Shown here: positions 19,922 through 28,379 of the stretch, one piece after another | Numbering within the stretch: position 1 is the first letter of the stretch | How the letters are laid out: the number at the start of each line of letters is the position of its first letter | NCBI GenBank assembly: GCA_036250195.1 | Contig: JAVHZZ010000003.1 | Location: 52,710,521-52,774,520, forward strand | DNA length: 64,000 nucleotides | Direction: 5' to 3' | Source: Mixophyes australis | Taxonomy: Eukaryota; Chordata; Amphibia; Anura; Limnodynastidae | Position numbers and translations under genes: made by a program | Notes under the pieces: model-generated | Told to the model about the DNA's origin: nothing | The model's database searches: none | The model's input: only the letters and a program-made list of their open reading frames with translations

Positions 19922-22014
19922 TGCAGGGTCTTGAGCCGGAGATGAGGTTCCACAAATGACCGGCCTGGAGGAGGAGAGGGCATTTTGGTCCTATTGAGGG
20001 CTACAATATTAGAAGGATCAATAATATGCTGAGGAACCAACGGTCTTAAACGATCGGAATCGTCAAATGAGCGAGATAATGCATCGGCACGTCCGTTCTT
20101 GGCTCCAGGGCAGAATGTGAGCTTCGTGTTAAATCGAGCAAAGAAGGATGCCCAGCGGGCTTGCCGAGGATTAAGGCAACGAGCCTCTTGAATGAACACT
20201 AGGTTCCGATGGTCGGTAAATACAGTAACAGGAAATATAGCCCCCTCCAACAGATGTCGCCATTCCTCCAGAGCCGCCTTGATGGCCAGTAACTCCTTGT
20301 CCCCTATTCCATAATTACATTCACTTGGAAGAAATCGTCTGGAGAAAAACCCACACGGGTTGTGTGAGCCAGCAGGAGACTCTTGAAAAAGCACCGCCCC
20401 AATGCCTACAGAGGATGCATCTACCTCTAAGAAGAAAGGTCGTTCTTGATCTGGCTGGGACAGAACTGGAGCTGAAGAAAATGCTTTCTTTAACGTTATG
20501 AAGGCAGACATGGCTTCCGAGGACCAAACCCTGGGGTTGGCAGTCTTCCTGGTTAAAGCTGTAATGGGAGCTATAATGGTGGAGAATCCCTGAATAAATT
20601 GGCGATAATAGTTTGCAAAGCCAATGAACCTTTGAATCGCTTTAAGGCCTTGTGGCTGAGGCCAGTCCAGAATAGCTGACACCTTGGTGGGATCCATACA
20701 AAGACCTTGACCCGACACAATGAAATCAAGAAAAGGTACCTGGCTAATCTCAAACACACATTTCTCCAGCTTGCAGTAGAGGTGATGTTTCCGGAGTCTA
20801 CGTAAGACCTCCTTTACTTGCTCCCGATGAGTTTTCAGATCTTTAGAAAATATTAATATATCGTCTAAATACACTACCACAGAAGTGTATAACAGGTCAT
20901 GAAAGATATCGTTAACAAAGGTTTGGAAGATGGCTGGGGCGTTGCAGAGGCCGAAGGGCATCACCAGGTACTCGAAATGTCCATCTCTGGTGTTAAAGGC
21001 CGTTTTCCATTCGTCCCCCTTCTTGATGCGAATCAAATTATAGGCCCCACGGAGATCTAATTTGGAAAAAATTTGAGATCCACTGAGTTTGTCAAAGAGG
21101 TCAGAGATGAGAGGTAGTGGATATCGATTTTTGACAGTGATGCGGTTGAGAGGACGATAATCAATACAAGGCCAAAGAGACCCATCCTTCTTCTTAACGA
21201 AAAAAAACCCTGCACCCGCTGGGGAAGTGGATTTGCGGATAAATCCCCGTTTCAGGTTTTCCGAGATATATTGAGACATGGCTGACGTCTCTGGACGAGA
21301 TAAAGGGTAGGTCCGCCCTTTGGGGATGGGTTGGTCAGGAGACAAAACAATAGCGCAATCCCAGGGACGATGAGGAGGCAAGATCTCCGCTTCCACCTTA
21401 CTGAATACATCTTGGAATTCCATATAGGCCTCAGGAAGATGGGTTAGCTCGGAATGAGCCATTACTTGAAATTTTGAAGGCAAGACTCTAGACAGACATT
21501 CAAAGCGACATCCTGAACCCCACGACATAACTTGAGCGTGGTCCCAATCCATCTGAGGAGAATGCTTTCTCAGCCACGGTAGCCCCAAGATGAGGGGATT
21601 AATGGACCTCGGCAAAACCAAAAGTTGGATCATCTCGCTATGAAGTACTCCTACCATCAACCGAACAGGAGAAGTCACGGAGGAGATGGAGCCGTGGGTG
21701 ACACGACTACCGTCGACTGCCGTCAGAGATAACGGTTGAGGCAATGGGTTTAAAGGTATTTGGAGCTGCGAAGCTAGATCCGCCGAAATGAAGTTCCCGG
21801 AGGAGCCGGAGTCCACAAAGGCCGTGGTGGAAAAGGTACCCTTGGGGGTGCTCAGGATGACAGCCATCTGAAATTCTGGGGAATTTTCTTTAGAATAGGG
21901 AGCAACTGTGGATTCTCCTAAAACGGCCTCCCCGCCACCGTTTAGGAGGAAGAGTTTCCCGGTTTCTTGGGACAAACTCTTAGCAGGTGTCCCGGATCTC
22001 CACAATACAGACAC
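19885..22014 (-). CDS. pol: Pol N-terminal part: protease, reverse transcriptase, RNase H
   Basis: The open frame is in -1 phase to gag, and the true entry is the slippery site at 21960-21954 rather than the ATG at 22014. Aspartic protease FVDSGSSGNFI at residues 66-76; RT with LDLRGAYN (D320) and YLDD at 382-385; RNase H with FFLEVDASSVGIGAVL (D532), the KELLAI glutamate and TDHRNL. The conserved connection (FIGFANYYRQFI) is present. The domains have normal lengths with no internal stops. The frame ends at 19885 by a one-base shift inside the integrase zinc motif. Confidence 0.93.
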   Translation of the reverse strand: MSVLWRSGTPAKSLSQETGKLFLLNGGGEAVLGESTVAPYSKENSPEFQMAVILSTPKGTFSTTAFVDSGSSGNFISADLASQLQIPLNPLPQPLSLTAVDGSRVTHGSISSVTSPVRLMVGVLHSEMIQLLVLPRSINPLILGLPWLRKHSPQMDWDHAQVMSWGSGCRFECLSRVLPSKFQVMAHSELTHLPEAYMEFQDVFSKVEAEILPPHRPWDCAIVLSPDQPIPKGRTYPLSRPETSAMSQYISENLKRGFIRKSTSPAGAGFFFVKKKDGSLWPCIDYRPLNRITVKNRYPLPLISDLFDKLSGSQIFSKLDLRGAYNLIRIKKGDEWKTAFNTRDGHFEYLVMPFGLCNAPAIFQTFVNDIFHDLLYTSVVVYLDDILIFSKDLKTHREQVKEVLRRLRKHHLYCKLEKCVFEISQVPFLDFIVSGQGLCMDPTKVSAILDWPQPQGLKAIQRFIGFANYYRQFIQGFSTIIAPITALTRKTANPRVWSSEAMSAFITLKKAFSSAPVLSQPDQERPFFLEVDASSVGIGAVLFQESPAGSHNPCGFFSRRFLPSECNYGIGDKELLAIKAALEEWRHLLEGAIFPVTVFTDHRNLVFIQEARCLNPRQARWASFFARFNTKLTFCPGAKNGRADALSRSFDDSDRLRPLVPQHIIDPSNIVALNRTKMPSPPPGRSFVEPHLRLKTLQWAHSSLPAMLE
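21915..21960 (-). promoter_or_regulatory. -1 ribosomal frameshift signal between gag and pol
   Basis: Slippery heptamer G GGA AAC at 21960-21954 in the gag phase, a 5-nt spacer, then a stem of 11 pairs (CTCCTAAACGG with CCGTTTTAGGAG, one bulged T) around an 11-nt G-rich loop. The gag stop TAA (21944-21942) is inside the stem. Slippage moves ribosomes into the pol frame with no gap. Confidence 0.85.
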
Positions 22015-22886
22015 AGGCGTTGTTTGAAGCGTCTCTCCCTCTCTTCAAGGGATAATTTAGAGCATCCTACTTGCATTGGTTCGTCCACTGGCAGGATGGG
22101 ATTTTGGAACTGGGGTGCTAGCCGTGGTATGAACCGTTTGCCAGGAGAGCGTTCCTGCGTGCGCTCTTGGTAGCGCAAATCCACCTTTATGCACATGGAG
22201 ATGAGGGAATCTAACTCGGCTGGGAGTTCTCTGGAAATTAGCTCATCCTTAATCCGGTCAACCAGACCTTGCCAAAAGGTTGCCACCAGTGCTTCGTTAT
22301 TCCATTTTAACTCGGAAGCCAGGGTCCGAAATTGAACTGCGTATTGTCCCACGGACAGGTCACCTTGGCGGAGGTTTAACAAGCTAGTAGCTGCAGAAGC
22401 AACTCTTCCGGGATCATCGAAGACTTTTCTAAAAGCTTCAATGAAGGAGTTGGAGCTATTAAGAAGTGGATCCCCTTGTTCCCATAAAGGTGAGGCCCAG
22501 GCAAGGGCTTGACCACTGAGGAGGGAGATGAGAAAGGCTACTTTGGTGCGTTCTGAAGAAAAGGCCCCTGGGTTGCACTCAAATTGAAGGGCACATTGGT
22601 TCAGAAAGCCCCTGCATTTCTTGGGATCACCGTCAAACTTTTCGGGTGTCGGGATGCATAAACCGGAGGTCGCTGTAGAGACCGTAACCACACTGGATGC
22701 TGTGGATGCAGAAGAGGTTATGGCTGGTGTAGCGGGTGAAGCACTCTGAAATGTATCGAAGCGGGTAGCAATCCCTTGGACACATTGTAGGAGATGCGCT
22801 TGGGCTGCTTCTTGTTGCTCCACTCGTTGAGCCAAATGCAGGAGTAGGTCTCGAGCAGACGGTTCACCAGACCCCTCCGTTGTCAT
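21942..22886 (-). CDS. gag: Gag of the sushi-type element
   Basis: 314 codons from an ATG 13 nt inside the 5' LTR boundary. The N-terminus is helical (LLLHLAQRVEQQEAAQAHLLQ). The capsid region (about residues 85-245) has EKFDGDPKKCRGFLNQC ... FSSERTKVAFLISLLSG and QYAVQFRTLASELKWNNEALVATF, the sushi/PEG10-like retrotransposon Gag fold. One CCHC knuckle is present, CLYCGDPGHLLRVC (C292, C295, H300, C305). It ends SSS just after the knuckle. No defects are visible. Confidence 0.93.
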   Translation of the reverse strand: MTTEGSGEPSARDLLLHLAQRVEQQEAAQAHLLQCVQGIATRFDTFQSASPATPAITSSASTASSVVTVSTATSGLCIPTPEKFDGDPKKCRGFLNQCALQFECNPGAFSSERTKVAFLISLLSGQALAWASPLWEQGDPLLNSSNSFIEAFRKVFDDPGRVASAATSLLNLRQGDLSVGQYAVQFRTLASELKWNNEALVATFWQGLVDRIKDELISRELPAELDSLISMCIKVDLRYQERTQERSPGKRFIPRLAPQFQNPILPVDEPMQVGCSKLSLEERERRFKQRLCLYCGDPGHLLRVCPKKPGNSSS

Positions 22887-22887
22887 G

Positions 22888-22897
22888 GCCAGAGTAT
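22888..22897 (-). promoter_or_regulatory. Putative self-priming primer-binding site (sushi-type element)
   Basis: Minus-strand ATACTCTGGC lies 2 nt inside the 5' LTR. It is perfectly complementary to GCCAGAGTAT at 23306-23297 in the LTR, which begins 31 nt after the first T of TATTTAAA (23337-23330), where the RNA 5' end is expected. This is the arrangement known for Tf1/sushi self-primed elements. Confidence 0.75.
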
Positions 22898-22899
22898 AC

Positions 22900-23512
22900 T
22901 GTCACGACTGATAGTGGGTACCTGCTGTTGTTGGCGCAACTCAGAGGAAGGCGCGAAGTCTAACGTGCCCCTGGTATTCACCAGGAACCCCCGCAAGGAA
23001 GTATGGACTCCGCTGCAGGGACACGCAGGTCGCGGTCCTTCCTAGAGTCCACAGCGAGATACAAGGAGGTGTCAGACAGGCCGGGTCAGCAACGTTCAGG
23101 TAAAAGAGGTACAAAGGGAAATCCAGAAGAATGGTGAGGCAAGCCGGGTCGGTAACTTTCAGGGAGAACAGTACAAAGGCAGAATCCAAATAGGGGTGGT
23201 CAAACGGTCCGGGTCAAAAGGTCACAAGCAGCACGAGGATAGTCAGGAACGAATACAGCAACTGGTATACACAAACGCTGGAGGCAGGAAGACCTGATAC
23301 TCTGGCACTGGTGAGAGGGCAGGAAGAGGTTTAAATACTGTGGTAACCCAATCAGAATCAGCGCTGCAGCGCTGTCATACCTGCCGCCGGGAATCCTTCA
23401 TAGCGTCCCGTTGCCTAGCAACGGGGCGCGTCATCACACCCAGAGGTCGGACGGCAGGGGGATCCGGAAGTGATGTCAGCAGACAGGCGGCCGTGCGGAA
23501 CGGCGCCTGACA
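22900..23512 (-). repeat. 5' LTR of the sushi-type element
   Basis: 613 bp; it lacks the 30-bp hairpin segment of the other LTR. The promoter box TATTTAAA is at 23337-23330 and the predicted RNA start is near 23306. Confidence 0.95.
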
Positions 23513-23988
23513 GTAGCGGTCTTACGACTTCCCCTCTGGGAAGATGACTGACTCCCAGCAGCAACAGCAGCAGCGGCAGTAGTAGGCATAGCGCTGCAGG
23601 ATCCTCCGGAAGAATCCCGGATTGAAGAGGACTCAGTCATGCCGGTGACATGGCCTGCAGGACTACCTCCGACCCCGATCGAGGAGGAAATTGACGAGGA
23701 GGGTGTTGCTGGTGTGGATACAACAAGACCAAGGGATTTAGGTGTCCCTGGACTGCTGACGGTCCTAGCCACAGTTCCTGAACTAAACACAGAATTATGA
23801 AGGGTCTTTAGGTGACATATAAGGGAGGATGTCCCTAGGTGGCCAAGATCCTTACCCCTGCTTATTGCAGCTTTACATAAGCTACAAATGCCAATACATT
23901 TGTTTTCCGGATTGGGATAGAAATAATTCCAGACCGAATAGTTGGATTTATTGGTCTTCTGCCCAGGCATGACGATGGGCTTTTTCAT
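23513..23988 (-). pseudogene. hAT transposase N-terminus with BED zinc finger
   Basis: Starts at ATG 23988. The BED finger spans about residues 17-64: W20, C35-x2-C38, H59-x4-H64 in YSVWNYF ... ICSLC ... CHLKTLH, a DNA-binding module used by hAT transposases to contact element ends. A Ser/Gly/Thr/Ala-rich linker follows. The frame then runs into the LTR element and stops there (23476). With the insert ignored, the phase continues into the catalytic segment ending at 16718. The start ATG overlaps the stop of the upstream ORF (ATGA). Confidence 0.88.
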
Positions 23989-24281
23989 CCCATGGACAAC
24001 ATTTGTTTCCCCCCTGGTGCCTCATTTAAGCAAACCACATCAGCATCCTCCTCGCCAACTTCCTCCTCAGCGCCAGCTACATAAATATCCTCCTCCTGGT
24101 GTACAACATTGACACCTTCATTATCAAAATCTGGAACTGCACTGTGGGTGATCCTTCCAGCATATGCAGAGGGCGTGCTGCAAATGGTGGAAGGAGCCAC
24201 CTCTTCCCGTACAGTGATGGGAAGGTCAGGCATCGCAACCAACAACACCCTTGGACTCTCCTTGGGGATTTGTGATGCCAT
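23985..24281 (-). CDS. Small acidic ORF upstream of hAT transposase
   Basis: 98 codons, no known domain. The C-terminal half is acidic (EEVGEEDADVV). Its TGA overlaps the transposase ATG by one base (ATGA), which could allow reinitiation, or it may be an alternative 5' exon region. Because it sits inside the transposon and precedes the BED finger, I take it as element-encoded or as 5' leader DNA. Function unknown. Confidence 0.4.
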   Translation of the reverse strand: MASQIPKESPRVLLVAMPDLPITVREEVAPSTICSTPSAYAGRITHSAVPDFDNEGVNVVHQEEDIYVAGAEEEVGEEDADVVCLNEAPGGKQMLSMG

Positions 24282-24485
24282 GTCTTTAGAAGGCAGAGTT
24301 GTTTGCTGTGTTTTTGATGACAGCTTAACTCTCTTAAATTTTCTAGAGGGGGGGAGGAGGAGGGCTTAGATCGTAGTGTGAAGCTGAACCACTAGTCATG
24401 AACACGGGCCAAGGCCTAAGCCGTTCCTTGCCACTCCGTGTCGTAAATGGCATATTGGCAAGTTTACAGTTCTCCTCAGATGATT

Positions 24486-24752
24486 TTAATTTCTTTTTTT
24501 GATCATTTTAGTGCACTTGTTTTTTGAGAACTTGGGCTTTTTGGATTTTACATGCCCTCTACTATGACATTGGGCATCGGGCTTGGCAGACGACGTTGAT
24601 GGCATTTCATCGTCTATGTCATGACTAGTGGCAGCAGCTTCAGCATTAGGAGGAAGTGGTTCTTGATCTTTCCCTACTTTATCCTCCAAATTTTTGTTCT
24701 CCATTATATGCAGCACAAGAGAGCGTACCCCTAAACTACACACACTCGGCAA
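24486..24752 (-). CDS. Possible hAT accessory ORF, lysine-rich end
   Basis: 88 codons. Contains an acidic middle (ATSHDIDDEMPSTSS) and a basic C-terminus (KSKKPKFSKNKCTKMIKKR) that looks like a nuclear localisation signal. There is no recognised domain. It lies between the promoter-side repeat array and the transposase ORFs of the hAT and could be an upstream exon of the transposase gene. Unproven. Confidence 0.35.
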   Translation of the reverse strand: MPSVCSLGVRSLVLHIMENKNLEDKVGKDQEPLPPNAEAAATSHDIDDEMPSTSSAKPDAQCHSRGHVKSKKPKFSKNKCTKMIKKRN

Positions 24753-24787
24753 AGCCTTTAAAAATGATATGCGGCACAGGAGAGTAC

Positions 24788-25095
24788 CACTGGACTGGAG
24801 TTATACGGCTGTACCACTGGACTTATACGGCAGGATCAGTGGACTTAAACAGCATTACCACTGGACTTATACGGCAGGATCAGTGGACTTAAACAGCAGT
24901 ACCACTGGACTTATACGGCAGGATCAGTGGACTTAAACAGCAGTACCACTGGACTTATACGGCAGGATCAGTGGACTTAAACAGCAGTACCACTGGACTT
25001 ATACGGCAGTACCACTGGACTGGACTGAGCAGGACAGAGCACAGGACAGCACCACTAGACTGAGCAGGACAGCACCACTGGACTGTAAAATTAAT
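24788..25095. repeat. 44-bp tandem array in hAT
   Basis: About four clean 44-bp units of 'ggatcagtggacttaaacag' plus 'cagtaccactggacttatacggca' (24832-25010), flanked by decayed 'accactggactgagcaggac' units that continue after the 391-bp insert to about 25500. Confidence 0.9.
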
Positions 25096-25476
25096 AGATT
25101 GATCCCTTTTTTGAATCATGCATGTATTCAATCTCTATGCCATCCACAAACTTTAGTAGAGTGTACACCTTTTTACTGGCATTACTCTACTCTGACCTGT
25201 TCATGGTTTGCCTCTCTCCATAGTGGCCCAGAGACCACGTTATATGTAGTGCAGGTTTGTTTTGAATTAGGACAATAGGGTACATTTAATTGTCTTTTTA
25301 ATTAATACAGTCGACTATTGTGCAATACTATGTGATACATTAGAAGGATTACACCGTGCGATCATCCTGTTTTAATAAATTTTGTTTGCACTTTGGAACT
25401 GTTGCCATATCATATCCTTTTTATAGTGATCAGTTATCAAGTGAGGTCTTCCCAGCGCTAGACGTTTTGTGTGTTT
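25086..25476. mobile_element. 391-bp insertion with 13-bp duplication, unclassified
   Basis: The flanks CACCACTGGACTG at 25073-25085 and 25477-25489 are identical, and the internal sequence is unrelated to the array around it. It is AT-rich with the GC-containing word CCAGCGCTAGACG near its right end. It is possibly a 5'-truncated retroelement, perhaps Penelope-like. The duplication could also come from the array itself. Confidence 0.5.
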
Positions 25477-25539
25477 CACCACTGGACTGAGCAGGACAGG
25501 GGACACCACCACACACCCTCCCTCTTCCCTCTCCAATGC

Positions 25540-25620
25540 CCGAGTGAAGATGGCGGCGGGCAGCGGGGAATAATATGAATCCGGATCTCGCGAGATCCGA
25601 CGGCGGGATGATGACGTTTT
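25540..25620. promoter_or_regulatory. Promoter-like CpG segment at the hAT 5' end
   Basis: Contains AAGATGGCGGC (25547-25557, YY1-type), TCTCGCGAGA (25586-25595, the palindromic CGCG element bound by BANP) and TGACGT (25612-25617). It lies upstream of all minus-strand hAT ORFs, where the transposase promoter should be. Confidence 0.55.
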
Positions 25621-25736
25621 GCCTCGTTCTGAGTTTTGCGTCGGGCGGGAATCCCCGAACAGTGCGCGGATCTGGCCTCGGATCGGCACTGTTCTGGGGT
25701 GTTCAGATTTCAAAAATCCGAACCCGCTCACCCCTA

Positions 25737-25744
25737 CAAACAAC
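25737..25744. repeat. hAT target-site duplication, right copy
   Basis: CAAACAAC, identical to 10614-10621. Confidence 0.92.
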
Positions 25745-26602
25745 ACACACCCGTTGTAACAGATATCCAAAAACCAGGGTGAGGGGGGGAGATATTGTGA
25801 AGAAGAACTGAGGCAGAACAACAGCCAGAGAGGACTTATACATAACCCCAGGACACTCCCCCTTCAGATCCCATTGGCTATCCTGGTACTACAACCAAGA
25901 ACTTAACCCTTGCAGGTGTTTAGTGTATGTGAACATAGACGTATTCGTTTAAGTGCGTTTGGCTCAAGCGCTTCTCTTGTCATAGTATATACTCTTAATC
26001 AATAAATATCAATTTGCAAAGCCCAGAAAAATATAATGGCTGGTAAGAATTGAATATAACATGAAAAAAATGACTTTTATGTAGTTGCGACAGGTTGCAT
26101 CATGCTGTGTGCATTTTGTGTGATCTTGAGTCAGGATTTGGGCATTCTCTCCTATTCAGTTGCTGCAGTCACATCACATTTACCATGTAGGCATCTTCAT
26201 TGTAAGTTACATTTGCATCACTCTGAATAATTATCACCTAGTGTGAAGTCAGGCTATAAGCCCTGTGTTAGCGATCTCATCACTTAGCTAAGCCTCTAGA
26301 GCCTTCACATGCAAATGAAACATTTTTCCAAGCAGTTTTAAAAGAAAAAAAAAGAATAAAGTGCAGTAGCTCAAATCCGAAAGTCCACATTTACTGTGTT
26401 TTATATTGTAAAGTGGCTGCAAATGTCTGGATGCATAACTGCTACCATGAGGTCATCTGTATGGGGCCGTGCACAGTCTTGTTATGTCATGTGAGGGGTG
26501 TGACATGCCCAGGGTGCGCCCAGTGTTCATTAAGCACCCAACCACACCCAACTCTCCTCCCCTAAACACACCCTTGAATTGCCACACACATGATAAGCGG
26601 GA
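25745..26602. other. Target-site DNA right of hAT; nothing recognised
   Basis: Continues the sequence interrupted at 10621. Mostly AT-rich, with no domain-bearing ORF. Confidence 0.4.
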
Positions 26603-26975
26603 ACATACTTACTACGTGGGACAGAGGAACAGTTCCCTGAAATCATGACTGTCCCACCTAAATCACAACATTTAGGAGCTATGTGGGTGTGCAGGAGGGG
26701 AGGCAATTGTGAGAAATTCAGTGGTTGAGCTTGATAGGGCCCAGAGTCCTAAAATATCTAAACTCAATATAAAATATGACTCATTGGCAAACCTCACAAC
26801 CTGCAAGTCCCTGGTAGCTGGACAGGGGGCGCGGTCACAGCTAGATGGGGGCGTGGCCACATCACTGTAAAACTATGACAATTAGCTATTGCCCTTGTCT
26901 CAACATTCCCACCCGCGAGACAGACAGAGCCCTAACTTCGGGACTGTCCCACTGATAGCGGGACAGTTGAGAAGT
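26603..26975. repeat. Dispersed repeat with 'gggacagt' inverted ends
   Basis: The left end 'catacttactacgtgggacag' is answered by the right end 'gcgggacagttgagaagtatgc', giving imperfect inverted termini. The inside has 'gggcgtggcc' words. It resembles the repeats at 1105 and 54555. No coding capacity. Confidence 0.5.
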
Positions 26976-27640
26976 ATGCATTGGCAGTCTGATTGTAGTC
27001 ATGGTGTCACTAGAAACAATAGTAAATATACAGCAGGAGAATGCTGGGACTCAGTGAGTAAGATGCAGCTGAGGAAAGCGTAGGACGGGTGACATATTTA
27101 CACTGAGGATCCAGAGCACTGTGATGTAAAGAAACATTCCTAAATATTGCAGTAAAAAAAGGACATCACAATCTGACCTTTTAATGCCAAAAAGTCTCCA
27201 ATAAGTGATATTTGACTTTAAAAGACTTATACCCGTTTCACTGTTCCCTGTTTTGAGCATTGTTCTCCTCAGTCTTGCATTACTCACTACTATATATTGA
27301 AGGGTGATTCCATTTTTAAATAATATCTGTAATAAAAATAATATTTCATCATCGCCATCATCGCCTGGTTTATTTCTGAGCAGCACCAGACAGACAGCGT
27401 TATAAATCACGCAAAATATAAAAATATGAAAGGTCTCTGTATTTTTTTTTAGTGACACCAGAAAATGCTATATCTTTCAGGCACATGGGTGAATCCTGAT
27501 GGGGAAGTGACATCAGATGGAAAATGACGTCTACGGTTGTTCAGTGCATTTATTACAGCAGTTTCTTTTTGTCTGTGACATTATTTCCAAGCTTTCTGTT
27601 AGAACTAACAATTGCAGAGAAGGTAACAAAAAATTACCAT
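26976..27640. other. No recognised element
   Basis: A minus-strand frame of 135 codons (27051-27458) is hydrophobic but matches no family I know. Treated as chance. Confidence 0.35.
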
Positions 27641-28020
27641 TAAGGTTAAAGGGGCAAGCCAGGGGATTCTAAGGCTGCATAGCAGGGTCTGTTACCCTGA
27701 GCTACCAGACTACACCAGGTTACTCCACCAGTGGTCAGGCTGTGGGGCCCCCTTGCCCGAGGGGCTTCTGGGCAGCTGCCCAGACTGCCCAATGGGAAAG
27801 ATGGCCCTGCTGTGATCTACCTTCTAAATTATCACTCAGAGGAGTCATGTTCTTTGTCTGCCATAAAAAACGAGTGCCCCCCCCCCCCCCCCTCTAGGAA
27901 TAACCAGCCCAGTGCTGAAAGCACTAGGACTGTGGGTAGTAGGGTAATAACAGCGAAAATTATGCTAAAAAAACAAACAGACGCCATTTTGTTTTGTGGA
28001 ACTTCAAGTCCCAGCCATGC
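27641..28020. repeat. Degenerate dispersed repeats with poly-C tract
   Basis: Includes 'gggcagctgcccagactgccc', a C18-like run near 27875, and 'ggaataaccagcccagtgctga'; the last is echoed at 58260 ('ggaaccagcccagcgctga'). Boundaries uncertain. Confidence 0.35.
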
Positions 28021-28029
28021 CAGTGTGCT

Positions 28030-28357
28030 CGTTTTTTACGGTGGATTTTCACGCAGCCAGCAGTAGACTGGCAGCACTAGGGTTAATATCTTTAAACTTT
28101 TGACAGCTGCCGGGCCTCCGGCTGTATAGACAGACAATGTAACAGTGATGTGTTTACTAATCACGCAGTTAGGAAACACGGGAGAGTTAGCTAAGCACGG
28201 GAGTGTTTGACATTGCAACAACTCGCCGGAGATGACCAGCGAATTTTAAGATCAGAGTAAAAATCGCAGTTTAATACATCTGGCGACTTGGGTACTAAAA
28301 TCCCGCGATTTTAAAATGCTGAAAAAATTGGACCTTGATACATTTACCCCTAAGCCA
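28030..28357. repeat. MITE-like sequence with TACATTTACCCCTAA end
   Basis: The right end 'ttgatacatttacccctaa' matches the terminus of the palindromic MITE at 43384. Internally it has 'caactcgccgg'. The left end is not recognisable. It adjoins a 16-bp V-SINE head remnant ('agccaccatgctgcc'). Confidence 0.45.
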
Positions 28358-28379
28358 CCATGCTGCCTCAATCACAGTG

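Larger units (their letters stand above)
18023..23512 (-). mobile_element. Ty3/gypsy chromovirus, sushi type, near intact
   Basis: 5.49 kb with LTRs of 643 bp (18023-18665) and 613 bp (22900-23512) that start TGTCACGACTG and end GACA when read on plus; perfect GTAGC duplications flank it. On the minus strand it encodes Gag, a -1 frameshift signal, protease, RT, RNase H, integrase and a chromodomain. The LTRs differ by three or so substitutions plus one 30-bp indel, so insertion is recent. One frameshift in the integrase zinc region (about 19900) probably disables it. It disrupts the hAT transposase. Confidence 0.95.
10622..25736 (-). mobile_element. hAT DNA transposon enlarged by nested insertions
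   Basis: The element is bounded by short inverted ends (TAGGGATGTGC on the left; TAGGGGTGAGC, read inward from the right) and 8-bp CAAACAAC duplications. It encodes a BED-finger hAT transposase on the minus strand, with its 5' end at the right. It spans 15.1 kb, but about 10 kb of this is later LTR-element DNA (10852-15402 and 18023-23512) and a further 391 bp is the segment at 25086-25476. The hAT itself is therefore about 4.7 kb. It contains a 170-bp triple tandem repeat on the left and a 44-bp array on the right. The coding frame is broken by the insertion, one nonsense codon and one frameshift. Confidence 0.9.

Noticed and set aside
27051..27458. 135-codon minus-strand ORF with hydrophobic stretches
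   Set aside because: Matches no family I recognise; AT-rich DNA easily yields such frames.
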